Assembly (NCBI RefSeq): GCF_900206265.1
Contig: NZ_LT907782.1
Span: 1,612,001-1,676,000 of the forward strand
Source: Nitrosomonas ureae
Lineage (GTDB): Bacteria; Pseudomonadota; Gammaproteobacteria; Burkholderiales; Nitrosomonadaceae
Direction of reading: 5' to 3'
DNA: 64,000 bases
A program made the translations under genes and the position numbers. Under the pieces are notes generated by a model. The model was not told the DNA's origin, searched no databases, and saw only the letters and a list, made by a program, of their open reading frames with translations. Positions within the stretch are counted from its first letter, which is position 1, and every line of letters starts with the position of its first letter. Of this stretch, positions 56,035-64,000 are shown piece after piece.

Positions 56035-57204
56035 ATGAAATTCGATATCATAGTAATAGGTGGCGGACTGGTAGGTGCAAGCCTGGTAGCTGCGCTTAAA
56101 GGTAGCGGGCTAAAAATAGCGTTGATAGAACCGCATGAACCATCACCGGTACCCCAAGATAATAGCTGGGATAATCGGGTGTATGCAATTAGCCCGGGCA
56201 GTGCCGCTTTCCTGCAACAACTGGGCGCATGGCAGTGGATGAAAATTGAACGGATAGCGCCCGTTTATGAGATGGCGGTATTTGGCGACGACAATACTGC
56301 GCATATCAACTTCAGTGCGTACGAGATCGGTTTACCCGAATTAGCATTTATTGCTGAAAACCGCCAATTGCAAGCCGCCATCTGGCATATGATTGAATCT
56401 TCAAAGGAAAATGTACGAATATGCTGCCCGGCAAAATGTGCCGCAATCATTTGGCATGATACGCATGTCGATGTGCAGCTGACGGACGGCACCGAACTTA
56501 AAGCTTCATTAGTGATAGGTGCTGATGGGGTCAATTCCTGGGTACGTAAACAAGCTGAGATTGATGTATCGCAGCATGCCTACGATCAGGTTGGCATAGT
56601 CGCCAATTTTAGTACGGAACTATCGCATCGTCAGATTGCCCATCAATGGTTCAGGCGCGATGGCGTATTGGCATTACTTCCGCTACCGGGAAAACGTGTA
56701 TCAATGGTCTGGTCAACCACGAAAGATCATGCGGATTTTTTGCGCAACTTGTCTGCGGAAAAACTTTGCCAACAAGTGGAAGAAGCTTCTGCACATACTG
56801 TGGGGGCAATGCAACTGATTTCACCACCAGCAGGTTTTCCATTGAATCATGTGCATGTGAAAAAATTGATTAAAGCTCGTCTGGCATTAATCGGTGATGC
56901 TGCACATGGCATTCATCCGCTGGCTGGCCAGGGTGTCAACTTGGGATTACGCGACGCGCGAGCACTTGCGGCAATACTGAACTCGCAAGGTAAGCTGACA
57001 GATTGCGGCGATTATTTATTATTGCGGCGTTACGAGCTGGCACGCAAGGAAGATATTCTGGTTCTGGAATGGGTAACGGATGGACTACAGAAATTATTCA
57101 ACAACCCCAATCCGACGTTAGCCCGCATACGCAATTTAGGGCTTGAAATAACCAATCATCTGCCATCGATTAAAAATCGATTGATACAGCACGCTTTGAA
57201 CTAA
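56035..57204 (+). CDS. UbiH/COQ6-type FAD monooxygenase
   Basis: 389 residues, FAD-dependent hydroxylase family of ubiquinone synthesis. FAD motif IIVIGGGLVGASLVAAL at the N-terminus, GADGVNSWVR in the middle, and LALIGDAAHGIHPLAGQGVN near 285-305. Which ring position it hydroxylates (UbiH, UbiF, UbiI) cannot be read; betaproteobacteria often have one or two. It is 24 bp before dsbC. Confidence 0.9.
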   Translation: MKFDIIVIGGGLVGASLVAALKGSGLKIALIEPHEPSPVPQDNSWDNRVYAISPGSAAFLQQLGAWQWMKIERIAPVYEMAVFGDDNTAHINFSAYEIGLPELAFIAENRQLQAAIWHMIESSKENVRICCPAKCAAIIWHDTHVDVQLTDGTELKASLVIGADGVNSWVRKQAEIDVSQHAYDQVGIVANFSTELSHRQIAHQWFRRDGVLALLPLPGKRVSMVWSTTKDHADFLRNLSAEKLCQQVEEASAHTVGAMQLISPPAGFPLNHVHVKKLIKARLALIGDAAHGIHPLAGQGVNLGLRDARALAAILNSQGKLTDCGDYLLLRRYELARKEDILVLEWVTDGLQKLFNNPNPTLARIRNLGLEITNHLPSIKNRLIQHALN

Positions 57205-57228
57205 ATTTCTTTTTAAACTGGAGTTGTC

Positions 57229-57951
57229 ATGGCCACACACTTAAAGCTTTTCATTTTAATTTTATCATTAAGTCTTTTCCCCGGAATACTTTGGGCCGAT
57301 GAAGAAACTGTTAAGAAAGCCGTCCAACCCCATTTCGAGAATCAAAAAATTGACAGTGTAAAGAAAACACCTTTTTCAGGTCTATATGAAGTCGTTGTAG
57401 GTGACGAACTGTTTTATACCGATGATAAAGCAAATTTTTTCTTTTTTGGCCATGTCATCAATACCCAAACTCGGGTTAGCATGACCAACGAGCGCATCCA
57501 GGAAATCAAAGCGGCACGACGCGTGCCATTCGACTCCCTGCCTCTGCAGCATGCTATCACAGCGGTTAAAGGCGATGGCAAACGCAAAGTTGCGGTGTAT
57601 ACAGACCCTAATTGCCCTTATTGCAAACAATTGGAAAAGGAATTGATCAACGTCACGAATGTTACCGTTTATAACCTGCTCTACCCGGTGTTGAATGGCT
57701 CGATGGAATTATCAAAAAAAATCTGGTGCTCTGATAATCAAATCAAGGCCTGGGAGGATTTTATGCTGAAAGGCACCGCACCAGCAGAAAAAGACTGCGA
57801 AACTCCCTTGGAAACTTTGGTAAAGTCAGGTCGTGAAAATAAAGTTTCAGGCACACCAACGCTAATTTTTACTGATGGCTCAGTTGTTGGGGGAATGATC
57901 CCCGCCGCAGCCATAGAGGAAAAGTTGGAAAACGCAAGCAAAAGCAAATAA
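57229..57951 (+). CDS. dsbC: thiol:disulfide interchange protein DsbC
   Basis: 240 residues, periplasmic disulfide isomerase. Signal peptide (cleavage after WA), N-terminal dimerisation domain (FSGLYEVVVGDELFYTDD), thioredoxin domain with CPYC (Cys129-Cys132) and a cis-Pro SGTPT. A second Cys pair near 174-193 is also typical. A strong terminator follows. Confidence 0.93.
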   Translation: MATHLKLFILILSLSLFPGILWADEETVKKAVQPHFENQKIDSVKKTPFSGLYEVVVGDELFYTDDKANFFFFGHVINTQTRVSMTNERIQEIKAARRVPFDSLPLQHAITAVKGDGKRKVAVYTDPNCPYCKQLEKELINVTNVTVYNLLYPVLNGSMELSKKIWCSDNQIKAWEDFMLKGTAPAEKDCETPLETLVKSGRENKVSGTPTLIFTDGSVVGGMIPAAAIEEKLENASKSK

Positions 57952-57964
57952 AACCTAAAAACTT

Positions 57965-57998
57965 AAAAAGCTTGCTGATAAACCGCAGCAAGCTTTTT
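57965..57998. terminator. bidirectional terminator between dsbC and mltA
   Basis: AAAAAGCTTGCTG (57965-57977) and CAGCAAGCTTTTT (57986-57998) form a perfect 13-bp stem with an 8-base loop and A/T-runs on both sides. The mltA stop codon (57997-57999) overlaps the end of the stem, so the hairpin serves both convergent genes. Confidence 0.9.
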
Positions 57999-59199
57999 AT
58001 TGTTGGGTAAGCGCAACCGGCTGATATTCCTTCGGCATCAATATCCACATTCTTCCTGCTTGCTTCATTTTTCCTGCCTGATTTCCGGCTGCATGACCAA
58101 ATCCCCAAAAGAAATCCGCGCGTACCCCGCCTTTTATCGCACCACCCACATCCTGAGCAACCATAAGCCGATTCAAAGGCTTACTCGTATTGGGCCAGGT
58201 CGTTGCCAGAAAAACCGGCACACCCTGCGGAATTGACAATGGATCAATGGCGATACTTCTACCAGCAGTCAATGGCACACCCAAAGCTCCAATGGGGCCT
58301 GATAGATCGGACGGTAATTCACGAAAAAACACGTAGCGTGCATTTTGCTGCAACAACTCCGCCAGCTTACGAGGGTTTTGTCGCCCCCATTGCTTGATAC
58401 CCTGCATGGATGCTTGTTCGAGGGGTAGCTCACCGCGTTGCACCAGAAGTTTACCAATAGAGTTATATGGAAATCCATTCTGATCGGCAAAACCTATTTT
58501 CATCATTTCACCATTATCAAGCACAATGCGTCCTGAACCCTGCACATGGAGAAAAAATAACTCAACTTCGTCTTCCACCCATAAGAGCTCATATCCATTC
58601 AATAATCCCGGATTATTCATAATCTCTGACCGGCTATAGTAAGGTACCACTTTGCGTCCGTTCAAACGTCCGCGCAAACGTAGATCTTTAAGCTCCGGGT
58701 AGGCTTCGCCCAATTCGATGGTTAACAATTCATCAGGCGCAGCATAAACCGGGAAACGATAACGTTCCGACAATGTCCGGCTTCCTTTTAGCAAGGGCTC
58801 ATAGTAGCCGGTAATCAGCCCTTCCTCGGTATTATCGACATTAACAACTTGATACGGAATGAAATAAGTTTCAAAAAAATTTCTTATCATTGTATTGTTG
58901 GGATGTCGCAGTGATGCGGCGATTTTGCAATTTTCCTGCCAAACGGATTGCTTGCTTAAAACCCTGCAACTTTGCAGAAAAGCCTGCCATGCAGGCAGTA
59001 AATCATCGCTGTTCCAACCAGTTAATGAAGACCATTGATCACGTTTATGGATAGACTTCGCTAGTGGCTTATCGGGCAAAGGCGGTGTAATAGTTTCCTC
59101 AGATTGCGTCGGTGGTGGCGTGGGACTAATACTTCCAGTGGTACATGCTGCAAGCCACAAAAAAGAAATAATAACGATAAAACTTAATTGGTTTTTCAT
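57997..59199 (-). CDS. mltA: membrane-bound lytic murein transglycosylase A
   Basis: 400 residues. Lipobox LAAC near residue 19 makes it an outer-membrane lipoprotein. MltA and 3D domains: GLITGYYEPLLKGSR, the HVQGSGRIVLDNG segment, and the C-terminal AQDVGGAIKG with the catalytic Asp. It cleaves peptidoglycan to 1,6-anhydro-muropeptides. Single gene; convergent with dsbC. Confidence 0.94.
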   Translation of the reverse strand: MKNQLSFIVIISFLWLAACTTGSISPTPPPTQSEETITPPLPDKPLAKSIHKRDQWSSLTGWNSDDLLPAWQAFLQSCRVLSKQSVWQENCKIAASLRHPNNTMIRNFFETYFIPYQVVNVDNTEEGLITGYYEPLLKGSRTLSERYRFPVYAAPDELLTIELGEAYPELKDLRLRGRLNGRKVVPYYSRSEIMNNPGLLNGYELLWVEDEVELFFLHVQGSGRIVLDNGEMMKIGFADQNGFPYNSIGKLLVQRGELPLEQASMQGIKQWGRQNPRKLAELLQQNARYVFFRELPSDLSGPIGALGVPLTAGRSIAIDPLSIPQGVPVFLATTWPNTSKPLNRLMVAQDVGGAIKGGVRADFFWGFGHAAGNQAGKMKQAGRMWILMPKEYQPVALTQQ

Positions 59200-59254
59200 C
59201 TGATTTTGGTTAAAGTAACAGCTCGATTCAATTATGAAACAGCAATCTTAAATT

Positions 59255-59368
59255 ATGTGGTTACTAATCGTCGAAGCGGCAGTGGCATTGGGTTTATTTC
59301 TATTCATTATCTGGTGGACTATGTTTTCAGGTAAAAAAAAGCAAGATGACAAAAACAAAGAGGAATAA
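59255..59368 (+). CDS. 37-residue single-helix membrane protein
   Basis: Frame MWLLIVEAAVALGLFLFI then IWWTMFSGKKKQDDKNKEE. One membrane helix followed by a Trp-Trp and a charged tail. Such short proteins occur in several betaproteobacteria. No strong ribosome binding site is evident. Lies between divergent mltA and the Nif3-like gene end. Function unknown. Confidence 0.5.
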   Translation: MWLLIVEAAVALGLFLFIIWWTMFSGKKKQDDKNKEE

Positions 59369-59417
59369 AAACCAGTATTAGAATTATCCGATATTTCCTC
59401 AATGTCAACTTTACCCA

Positions 59418-60164
59418 TTACACAGGATTTTCAATATCAATGAATTGATGTTGTATTCCAAATTCCTGTTCAAGGTAATTTCCCAGCGCTTGCACACCGT
59501 AGCGCTCCGTTGCATGATGCCCCGCGGCGATAAATGCGACACCTGATTCACGTGCGGTATGTACATTGTGTTCTGAAATTTCACCCGTCAAATAGGCATC
59601 GACTCCTTGCAGAATAGCCGCATCAAAATAATTTTGCGCGGAACCGGTACACCAGGCGATGCGCTGTATGGTTTTATTAAGGTCACCGATTATCATCGGC
59701 TTACGCAATAAAGTTTGCGCTATCCGATCACCCAGCGCAGCCAAGTTCATAGTTTCTTTCAGTTCTCCCTGCATCATGATATCTTGTCCGCCAAAACGAC
59801 CGTTTTCAATAAACCCCAATTTTTGTCCCAATTGCGTATTATTGCCAAACTGCGGATGTGCATCCAACGGTAGATGATAGGCAAACATATTGATCTGATG
59901 ATTTATTAACAAAGCGATACGACGATTTTTTATACCGGTGATGCGCATATCTTCACCACGCCAAAAAAAACCATGATGAACCAAAACCGCATCCGCTTTT
60001 GCTGCCAGCGCCGCCTGCAGCAGATCGAGTGAAGCAGTTACACCGCTGACAACAACATGAATATCGCTACGCCCTTCCACTTGCAACCCATTTGGGCAAT
60101 AATCCTGAAAACGGGGTATATCCAGTAACTGATTCAGATGATTTTCCAGCTCATCTCGGTCCAT
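59418..60164 (-). CDS. Nif3-like dinuclear metal-centre protein (YbgI/DUF34)
   Basis: 248 residues. Metal ligands: the VLVHHGFFWRGE box near residues 65-75 and HATERYGVQAL near 220, with AYHLPLDAH. Nif3/YbgI proteins are proposed GTP cyclohydrolase-like or metal-chaperone hydrolases. ATG 60164 follows AAGGAGG; an upstream in-frame ATG (60194) lacks such support. Divergent from the protease gene. Confidence 0.92.
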   Translation of the reverse strand: MDRDELENHLNQLLDIPRFQDYCPNGLQVEGRSDIHVVVSGVTASLDLLQAALAAKADAVLVHHGFFWRGEDMRITGIKNRRIALLINHQINMFAYHLPLDAHPQFGNNTQLGQKLGFIENGRFGGQDIMMQGELKETMNLAALGDRIAQTLLRKPMIIGDLNKTIQRIAWCTGSAQNYFDAAILQGVDAYLTGEISEHNVHTARESGVAFIAAGHHATERYGVQALGNYLEQEFGIQHQFIDIENPV

Positions 60165-60241
60165 CGATTTCCTCCTTGGTTTCTTATACTGCATCGCAAT
60201 ATACTCATATTAAAACTATTTATTCTGGAGTAACACATTTG

Positions 60242-61381
60242 ATGTACAGACTTTGGTTAATTTTTGCACAAACTGTAACAGTATTGCTGGCTATTTTTTT
60301 TATCGTGTCAACATTGCGACCGGATTTACTCTCCTGGAAACCCCGAGGAGAAATTGTAACCGTAAGAGAAGCTGCGCCTGCGGTTACATCGGAAAGACCG
60401 GATAGCTATGCCAAAGCAGCCGAAATTGCCATGCCGTCTGTTGTCAATATTTTCACTAGTAAGGAAGTCAAGGAACCTGCTCATCCTTTGCTGAATGATC
60501 CAATGTTTCGCAGATTTTTTGGAGACCAGTCAGAATCCAGACCAAAGCGTACTTCAAGTCTGGGATCCGGGGTCATTGTCAGCTCTAATGGCTATATACT
60601 GACCAATCATCACGTCGTTGAAACCGCTGACGAAGTTGAAGTTGCGCTGGTTGATGGCAGAAAAACCAAAGCCCGTCTGATTGGCTCCGATCCTGAAACA
60701 GACCTGGCAGTACTCAAAATAAATTTGAAAGACTTGCCTGCCATAACGTTTGGCCAATCACAGCAGGTTAGAGTAGGCGATGTCGTGCTTGCTGTGGGCA
60801 ATCCTTTTGCGGTTGGTCAAAGTGTTACTATGGGAATTGTTGGCGCACTGAGCAGGAGCCGGGTAGGAATTAATACCTTTGAAGATTTCATTCAAACCGA
60901 TGCAGCGATCAATCCGGGCAACTCTGGTGGAGCATTGACCGATACCTCAGGCAATCTAATTGGAATCAACACTGCAATTTATTCCAGCAGCGGCGGCTCA
61001 CTCGGCATCGGCTTTGCAATTCCAATTCATACTGCCAAACAAATTATGGAGCAGATCATTCAGTCTGGCGGTGTAATCCGTGGCTGGCTGGGAGTCAGCA
61101 TGCAAGATATGACGGAAGAGTTGGCAGAGTCATTCAATCTGGATCATCCATCGGGGGCCTTGATAGCCAGTATTCTTAAAGACGGTCCGGCCGATAAAGC
61201 GGGAATAAAGCCAGGCGATATACTGATTGCAATCGAGGGCAAATCACTTAAAAATTCATCGGAAATGCTCAATTACGTAGCTGCATTGCCACCGGATAAA
61301 GTGGTAACTGTTACAGTCATTCGCAATAAACAAGAAAAATCTTTTCCGGTACAGGTAGGTGTAAGACCAAAACAAAAGTGA
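60242..61381 (+). CDS. AlgW/DegS-type envelope serine protease
   Basis: 379 residues: one N-terminal anchor (about 5-25), a trypsin-like domain with His124, Asp154 and Ser228 (GNSGGAL), and one PDZ domain (about 280-375: GWLGVSMQDMTEE, PADKAGIKPGDILIAIEG). One PDZ and the anchor match DegS/AlgW, which trigger the sigma-E envelope stress response. ATG 60242 follows GGAG. An open frame continues upstream to 60092 but overlaps the Nif3 gene. Confidence 0.93.
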   Translation: MYRLWLIFAQTVTVLLAIFFIVSTLRPDLLSWKPRGEIVTVREAAPAVTSERPDSYAKAAEIAMPSVVNIFTSKEVKEPAHPLLNDPMFRRFFGDQSESRPKRTSSLGSGVIVSSNGYILTNHHVVETADEVEVALVDGRKTKARLIGSDPETDLAVLKINLKDLPAITFGQSQQVRVGDVVLAVGNPFAVGQSVTMGIVGALSRSRVGINTFEDFIQTDAAINPGNSGGALTDTSGNLIGINTAIYSSSGGSLGIGFAIPIHTAKQIMEQIIQSGGVIRGWLGVSMQDMTEELAESFNLDHPSGALIASILKDGPADKAGIKPGDILIAIEGKSLKNSSEMLNYVAALPPDKVVTVTVIRNKQEKSFPVQVGVRPKQK

Positions 61382-61414
61382 TCATATTTTAAAAATTAGA
61401 ATGATATCAAATTT

Positions 61415-63067
61415 ATGAAAAACCTATTACCCGCAAACGGCTTTCTATCCGTAATCGCACAATGGCTTAGCGTCAATATCCTTGCCTTGGGTCGTGAAAT
61501 GCGGCTGTCCTATTTACCTCCCTTGATGGTATACGTCGCTGCCGGCATATCGGGTCTGACAAGTATTGTTGGTACGTTTTATGTCAAAGAAAAACTTGGG
61601 CTTTCCGCCGAATTTCTAGCCATGCTGGGATTCTGGATGATGTTGCCATGGGCACTCAAAATGCCGATGGGGCATTTGGTTGATTTGATCTGGCGCTGGA
61701 AAGGCTTACTGGTATATTTGGGTGCCAGTTTGATCATGTTAAGTCTGTTAATCATGATTGGGTTGCTCGGCCACACTGAGGCTATGATTGCTATAGCTTC
61801 AGTTGAAACCTGGTATGTAGTCTCAGCGTTATTGGCTCCGATCGGTTATGTTCTACAGGATGTGGTAGCCGATGCCATGACCGTTGAAGCAGTGCCGCGC
61901 GTAGACGAAAATGGTAACAAGCTGGGTTTAGAGAAACGCAAACTGATGCATGTCACGATGCAAACTCTCGGACGTGTCGCCATTATCGGCGGCGGTGTGC
62001 TGGTATCCGTGGTCAATGTTTTTGTACTCCGCGATGCTGGATCATTACCGGAAGTGGAAAAAGAAGCGGTTTATTTATTGGTGTATGAGCTTGCTTTGAT
62101 TATTCCGTTAATTTCAATCTTTGGTGTGGTGTTTGCATCCTGGTTACGTCGCCGCGAATATAAACGCTTTCTAGCGCTGGGACATAGTCGTCAGGAAGCT
62201 GATAGACTACTTAATATACATTCGGAATCGCCCGCAGTAAACTGGTGGATCCTCGGCGGTGGATTAGCTTTCACACTCATATCCTTGAGCGTTGGCCTGA
62301 GCCGCATGCCCGGCAGCGAGGAGATCATTTTCGTCATTTCCATGGCCATAGTCATATTCTTGATGTGGCGCTTGACCGGCGAGCTTGAACCCGATGCTCG
62401 TAATGTGTTAGTCGGCACGGCTGTGCTGATATTCATATTTCGCGCTATTCCGGGACCCGGTGCCGGTTCTACCTGGTGGATGATTGACGAATTGGGCTTT
62501 GACCAGCAGTTCCTCGCCGTTTTATCATTAGTCGGCGCTACATTAACGCTATTCGGCATGTTTATTTTCCGCCGTTTTATGGCCGAACGCTCGATTGCCT
62601 ATATCATCGGCTTTCTGACGATCGTAGGAACATTTCTTTCATTACCGATTATTGGCATGTATTTTGGCCTGCATCAATGGACAGCAGCTATGACTGGCGG
62701 AGTGGTCGATGCACGTTTCATTGCATTGATTGATACCGCGCTGGAATCGCCGCTCGGTCAGATTGCCATGATTCCAATGCTAGCCTGGATTGCCAACTCC
62801 GCACCGGAAAAACTTAAAGCCACTTTTTTTGCCGTGATGGCATCATTCACCAATCTGGCGCTTTCGGCTTCGCAACTCGGAACCAAATATCTTAATCAGA
62901 TTTATGAAGTAAAGCGTGAAGTAAAAGATGCCGTTTCCGGTCAAGTGACTATTCCGGCAGATTATAGCGAGCTGGGACATTTACTGATTACCGTCACAGT
63001 CATTGGTTTTGTTTTGCCGCTGCTTACCATTTTGGTTGTCAAACACTCGCGCTTTCGCAATGCTTGA
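61415..63067 (+). CDS. BT1/folate-biopterin-type MFS transporter
   Basis: 550 residues with about twelve membrane helices. GTFYVKEKLGLSAEFLAMLG, the LMMLPWALKMPMGHLVDLIWRW-like segment (about 70-95) and GYVLQDVVADAMTVE resemble BT1 (folate/biopterin) transporters and related MFS permeases. Substrate unknown; inner membrane. It begins 33 bp after the protease gene, possibly in the same transcript. Confidence 0.75.
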   Translation: MKNLLPANGFLSVIAQWLSVNILALGREMRLSYLPPLMVYVAAGISGLTSIVGTFYVKEKLGLSAEFLAMLGFWMMLPWALKMPMGHLVDLIWRWKGLLVYLGASLIMLSLLIMIGLLGHTEAMIAIASVETWYVVSALLAPIGYVLQDVVADAMTVEAVPRVDENGNKLGLEKRKLMHVTMQTLGRVAIIGGGVLVSVVNVFVLRDAGSLPEVEKEAVYLLVYELALIIPLISIFGVVFASWLRRREYKRFLALGHSRQEADRLLNIHSESPAVNWWILGGGLAFTLISLSVGLSRMPGSEEIIFVISMAIVIFLMWRLTGELEPDARNVLVGTAVLIFIFRAIPGPGAGSTWWMIDELGFDQQFLAVLSLVGATLTLFGMFIFRRFMAERSIAYIIGFLTIVGTFLSLPIIGMYFGLHQWTAAMTGGVVDARFIALIDTALESPLGQIAMIPMLAWIANSAPEKLKATFFAVMASFTNLALSASQLGTKYLNQIYEVKREVKDAVSGQVTIPADYSELGHLLITVTVIGFVLPLLTILVVKHSRFRNA

Positions 63068-63262
63068 TTTTATTATTTAAACAACAATAATATATTGATT
63101 AGTATCAGCTAATTTACCCCTAAATTAATTTCCGCAAAATCCGATATCACTTTGACCTGTGTGCATAGCAATTTTATGTATTCAGGTATTTTTTAATCCA
63201 TAAAAACTGAAGCACTACTTTTGTTGTATGCATCAGTATTTGTTTTGATAAAGGAGATATTT

Positions 63263-63550
63263 ATGCAGAAATGGGTTTTACTGATAGCTCTGGTATTCTT
63301 GTTTACCGGCACTGCATTTGCAGCAGTCAATATCAATACGGCGTCGCAAGCTGAGCTTGAATCTTTACAAGGTATTGGTCCTGCTAAAGCAAAAGCGATC
63401 ATTGAACATCGCGAAAAAAGCGGCACCTTTGCTTCCGTTGATGATTTAGCGAAAGTAAGTGGTATTGGTCAAGGAACTATCAAACAACTTCGCGATGTAA
63501 TTACCGTCGAAGGTGAAAAAGCCACAGAAGCTCCGGCCAAACAGGAGTAG
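63263..63550 (+). CDS. comEA: ComEA-like helix-hairpin-helix protein
   Basis: 95 residues: signal peptide ending TAFA, then VNINTASQAELESLQGIGPAKAKAI and VSGIGQGTIKQLRDVI, two helix-hairpin-helix motifs of the ComEA class that bind DNA in the periplasm and aid uptake. Start ATG 63263 follows AAGGAG. A terminator follows. Confidence 0.93.
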   Translation: MQKWVLLIALVFLFTGTAFAAVNINTASQAELESLQGIGPAKAKAIIEHREKSGTFASVDDLAKVSGIGQGTIKQLRDVITVEGEKATEAPAKQE

Positions 63551-63570
63551 TTTTTGCAGTGGATTAATTA

Positions 63571-63603
63571 ACCCTCTCTGAATTATCTTCAGAGAGGGTT
63601 TTT
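63571..63603 (+). terminator. terminator after comEA
   Basis: ACCCTCTCTGAA pairs with TTCAGAGAGGGT (63588-63599) over a 5-base loop and is followed by a TTTT run. Typical Rho-independent terminator of the comEA gene. Confidence 0.92.
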
Positions 63604-63677
63604 ATTTGTGTGATTACTTTCTTTCAATGCTGATCGCTTATGCGATAATTAAACCTATCTATGATAAAGTTTGCATT

Positions 63678-64000
63678 ATGCATAAAACGATCGAAAATTT
63701 TGTTGGTAATACACCTTTAGTAAAACTCAAGCATTTGCCCGGATTAACTTCAAACACGATTCTTGTTAAGCTCGAAGGTAATAATCCTGCCGGATCAGTG
63801 AAAGATCGCCCGGCCTTGTCGATGATTTCGCATGCGCAACAACGCCGGGAAATTAAGCCAGGCGATACGCTGATCGAAGCTACCAGTGGCAATACCGGAA
63901 TTGCTTTGGCCATGGCTGCCGCCATGATGGGGTATCGGATGATACTGATCATGCCGGAGAATTTGAGTATTGAACGACGGCAATCCATGAGTGCCTACGG
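63678..64000 (+). CDS. cysM: cysteine synthase CysM-like, cut by window end
   Basis: Only the first 107 codons are visible. MHKTIENFVGNTPLVKLKHL and EGNNPAGSVKDRPALSMI with the PLP Lys in SVKDR, then [12 protein letters not shown]. Its SVKDRPA form is typical of the CysM (O-acetylserine sulfhydrylase B) type, different from the CysK at 54.4 kb (SVKCR). CysM can use thiosulfate as well as sulfide. The gene runs past 64000. Confidence 0.9.
   Translation, partial: MHKTIENFVGNTPLVKLKHLPGLTSNTILVKLEGNNPAGSVKDRPALSMISHAQQRREIKPGDTLIEATSGNTGIALAMAAAMMGYRMILIMPENLSIERRQSMSAY

Noticed and set aside
60092-60241. Upstream extension of the protease frame
   Set aside because: It overlaps the divergent Nif3-like gene and would hide the membrane anchor that begins at the ATG 60242.
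1-64000. CRISPR arrays, prophage or integron
   Set aside because: No regularly spaced repeats, phage structural genes, integrase or attC-like sites were seen.

Overview
The window looks like a chromosomal segment of a moderately AT-rich betaproteobacterium, most like Nitrosomonas and its relatives. I infer this from gene order and protein sequence (plsX-fabH-fabD-fabG-acpP, a DUF934 gene between cysI and cysH, split pntA, czcCBA, a tad pilus locus with an associated AAA ATPase). No ammonia-oxidation gene lies in the window, so the genus is inferred, not shown. The content is mostly chromosomal core genes plus a few accessory blocks. There is no CRISPR array and no prophage.

Layout. 1-5.0 kb (minus): fatty-acid initiation and elongation operon with rpmF and yceD; a maf-type gene reads away from it. 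5.7-12.3 kb (plus): heavy-metal efflux system czcCBA led by a small His-rich exported protein. 12.7-15.3 kb (minus): clpS-clpA. 15.3-16.6 kb: gene-poor stretch before a cold-shock gene. 17-18.3 kb: icd. 18.5-21.1 kb: an RpfE-type protein and a membrane PAS-EAL protein with a degenerate EAL domain. 21.2-21.7 kb: IS200/IS605-type element. 21.7-24.6 kb (minus): three-gene proton-translocating transhydrogenase. 24.9-29.4 kb (minus): an unusual operon REC / 1182-residue redox flavoprotein / Hpt. 29.6-33.2 kb (minus): assimilatory sulfate reduction (small protein, cysI, DUF934, cysH) ending in a decayed cysD, with cysB divergent at 33.7 kb.

34.7-34.8 kb holds a 143-bp MITE with perfect 15-bp inverted ends and a TTAG duplication. 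35.2-48.3 kb (plus) is a near-complete tad/flp pilus locus (flp, prepilin peptidase, an ICMT-family membrane methyltransferase, cpaB, secretin, small lipoprotein, three TadE/G-type pseudopilins, cpaE, cpaF, tadB, tadC, two TPR lipoproteins). A convergent AAA+ ATPase follows at 48.4-49.8 kb. 49.9-50.1 kb contains a probable transposase relic. 50.3-64 kb is housekeeping: cytochrome c, DUF3293, Tim44-like and DUF2165 proteins, GlcG-like, cysE-cysK, a CAU tRNA, an UbiH-type hydroxylase, dsbC, mltA, a 37-residue membrane protein, a Nif3-like protein, an AlgW/DegS-type protease, a BT1-like transporter, comEA and the start of a second cysteine synthase gene.

The most interesting points are: (i) the REC-oxidoreductase-Hpt operon, in which two halves of a phosphorelay flank an Nfn-like fused flavoprotein next to pntAB; (ii) the cysD pseudogene in an otherwise intact sulfite/APS reduction operon; (iii) a membrane methyltransferase and an ATPase with a MshEN-like N-terminus at the tad locus; (iv) three separate mobile-element traces (MITE, frameshifted IS200-type tnpA, IS3-like orfA relic).
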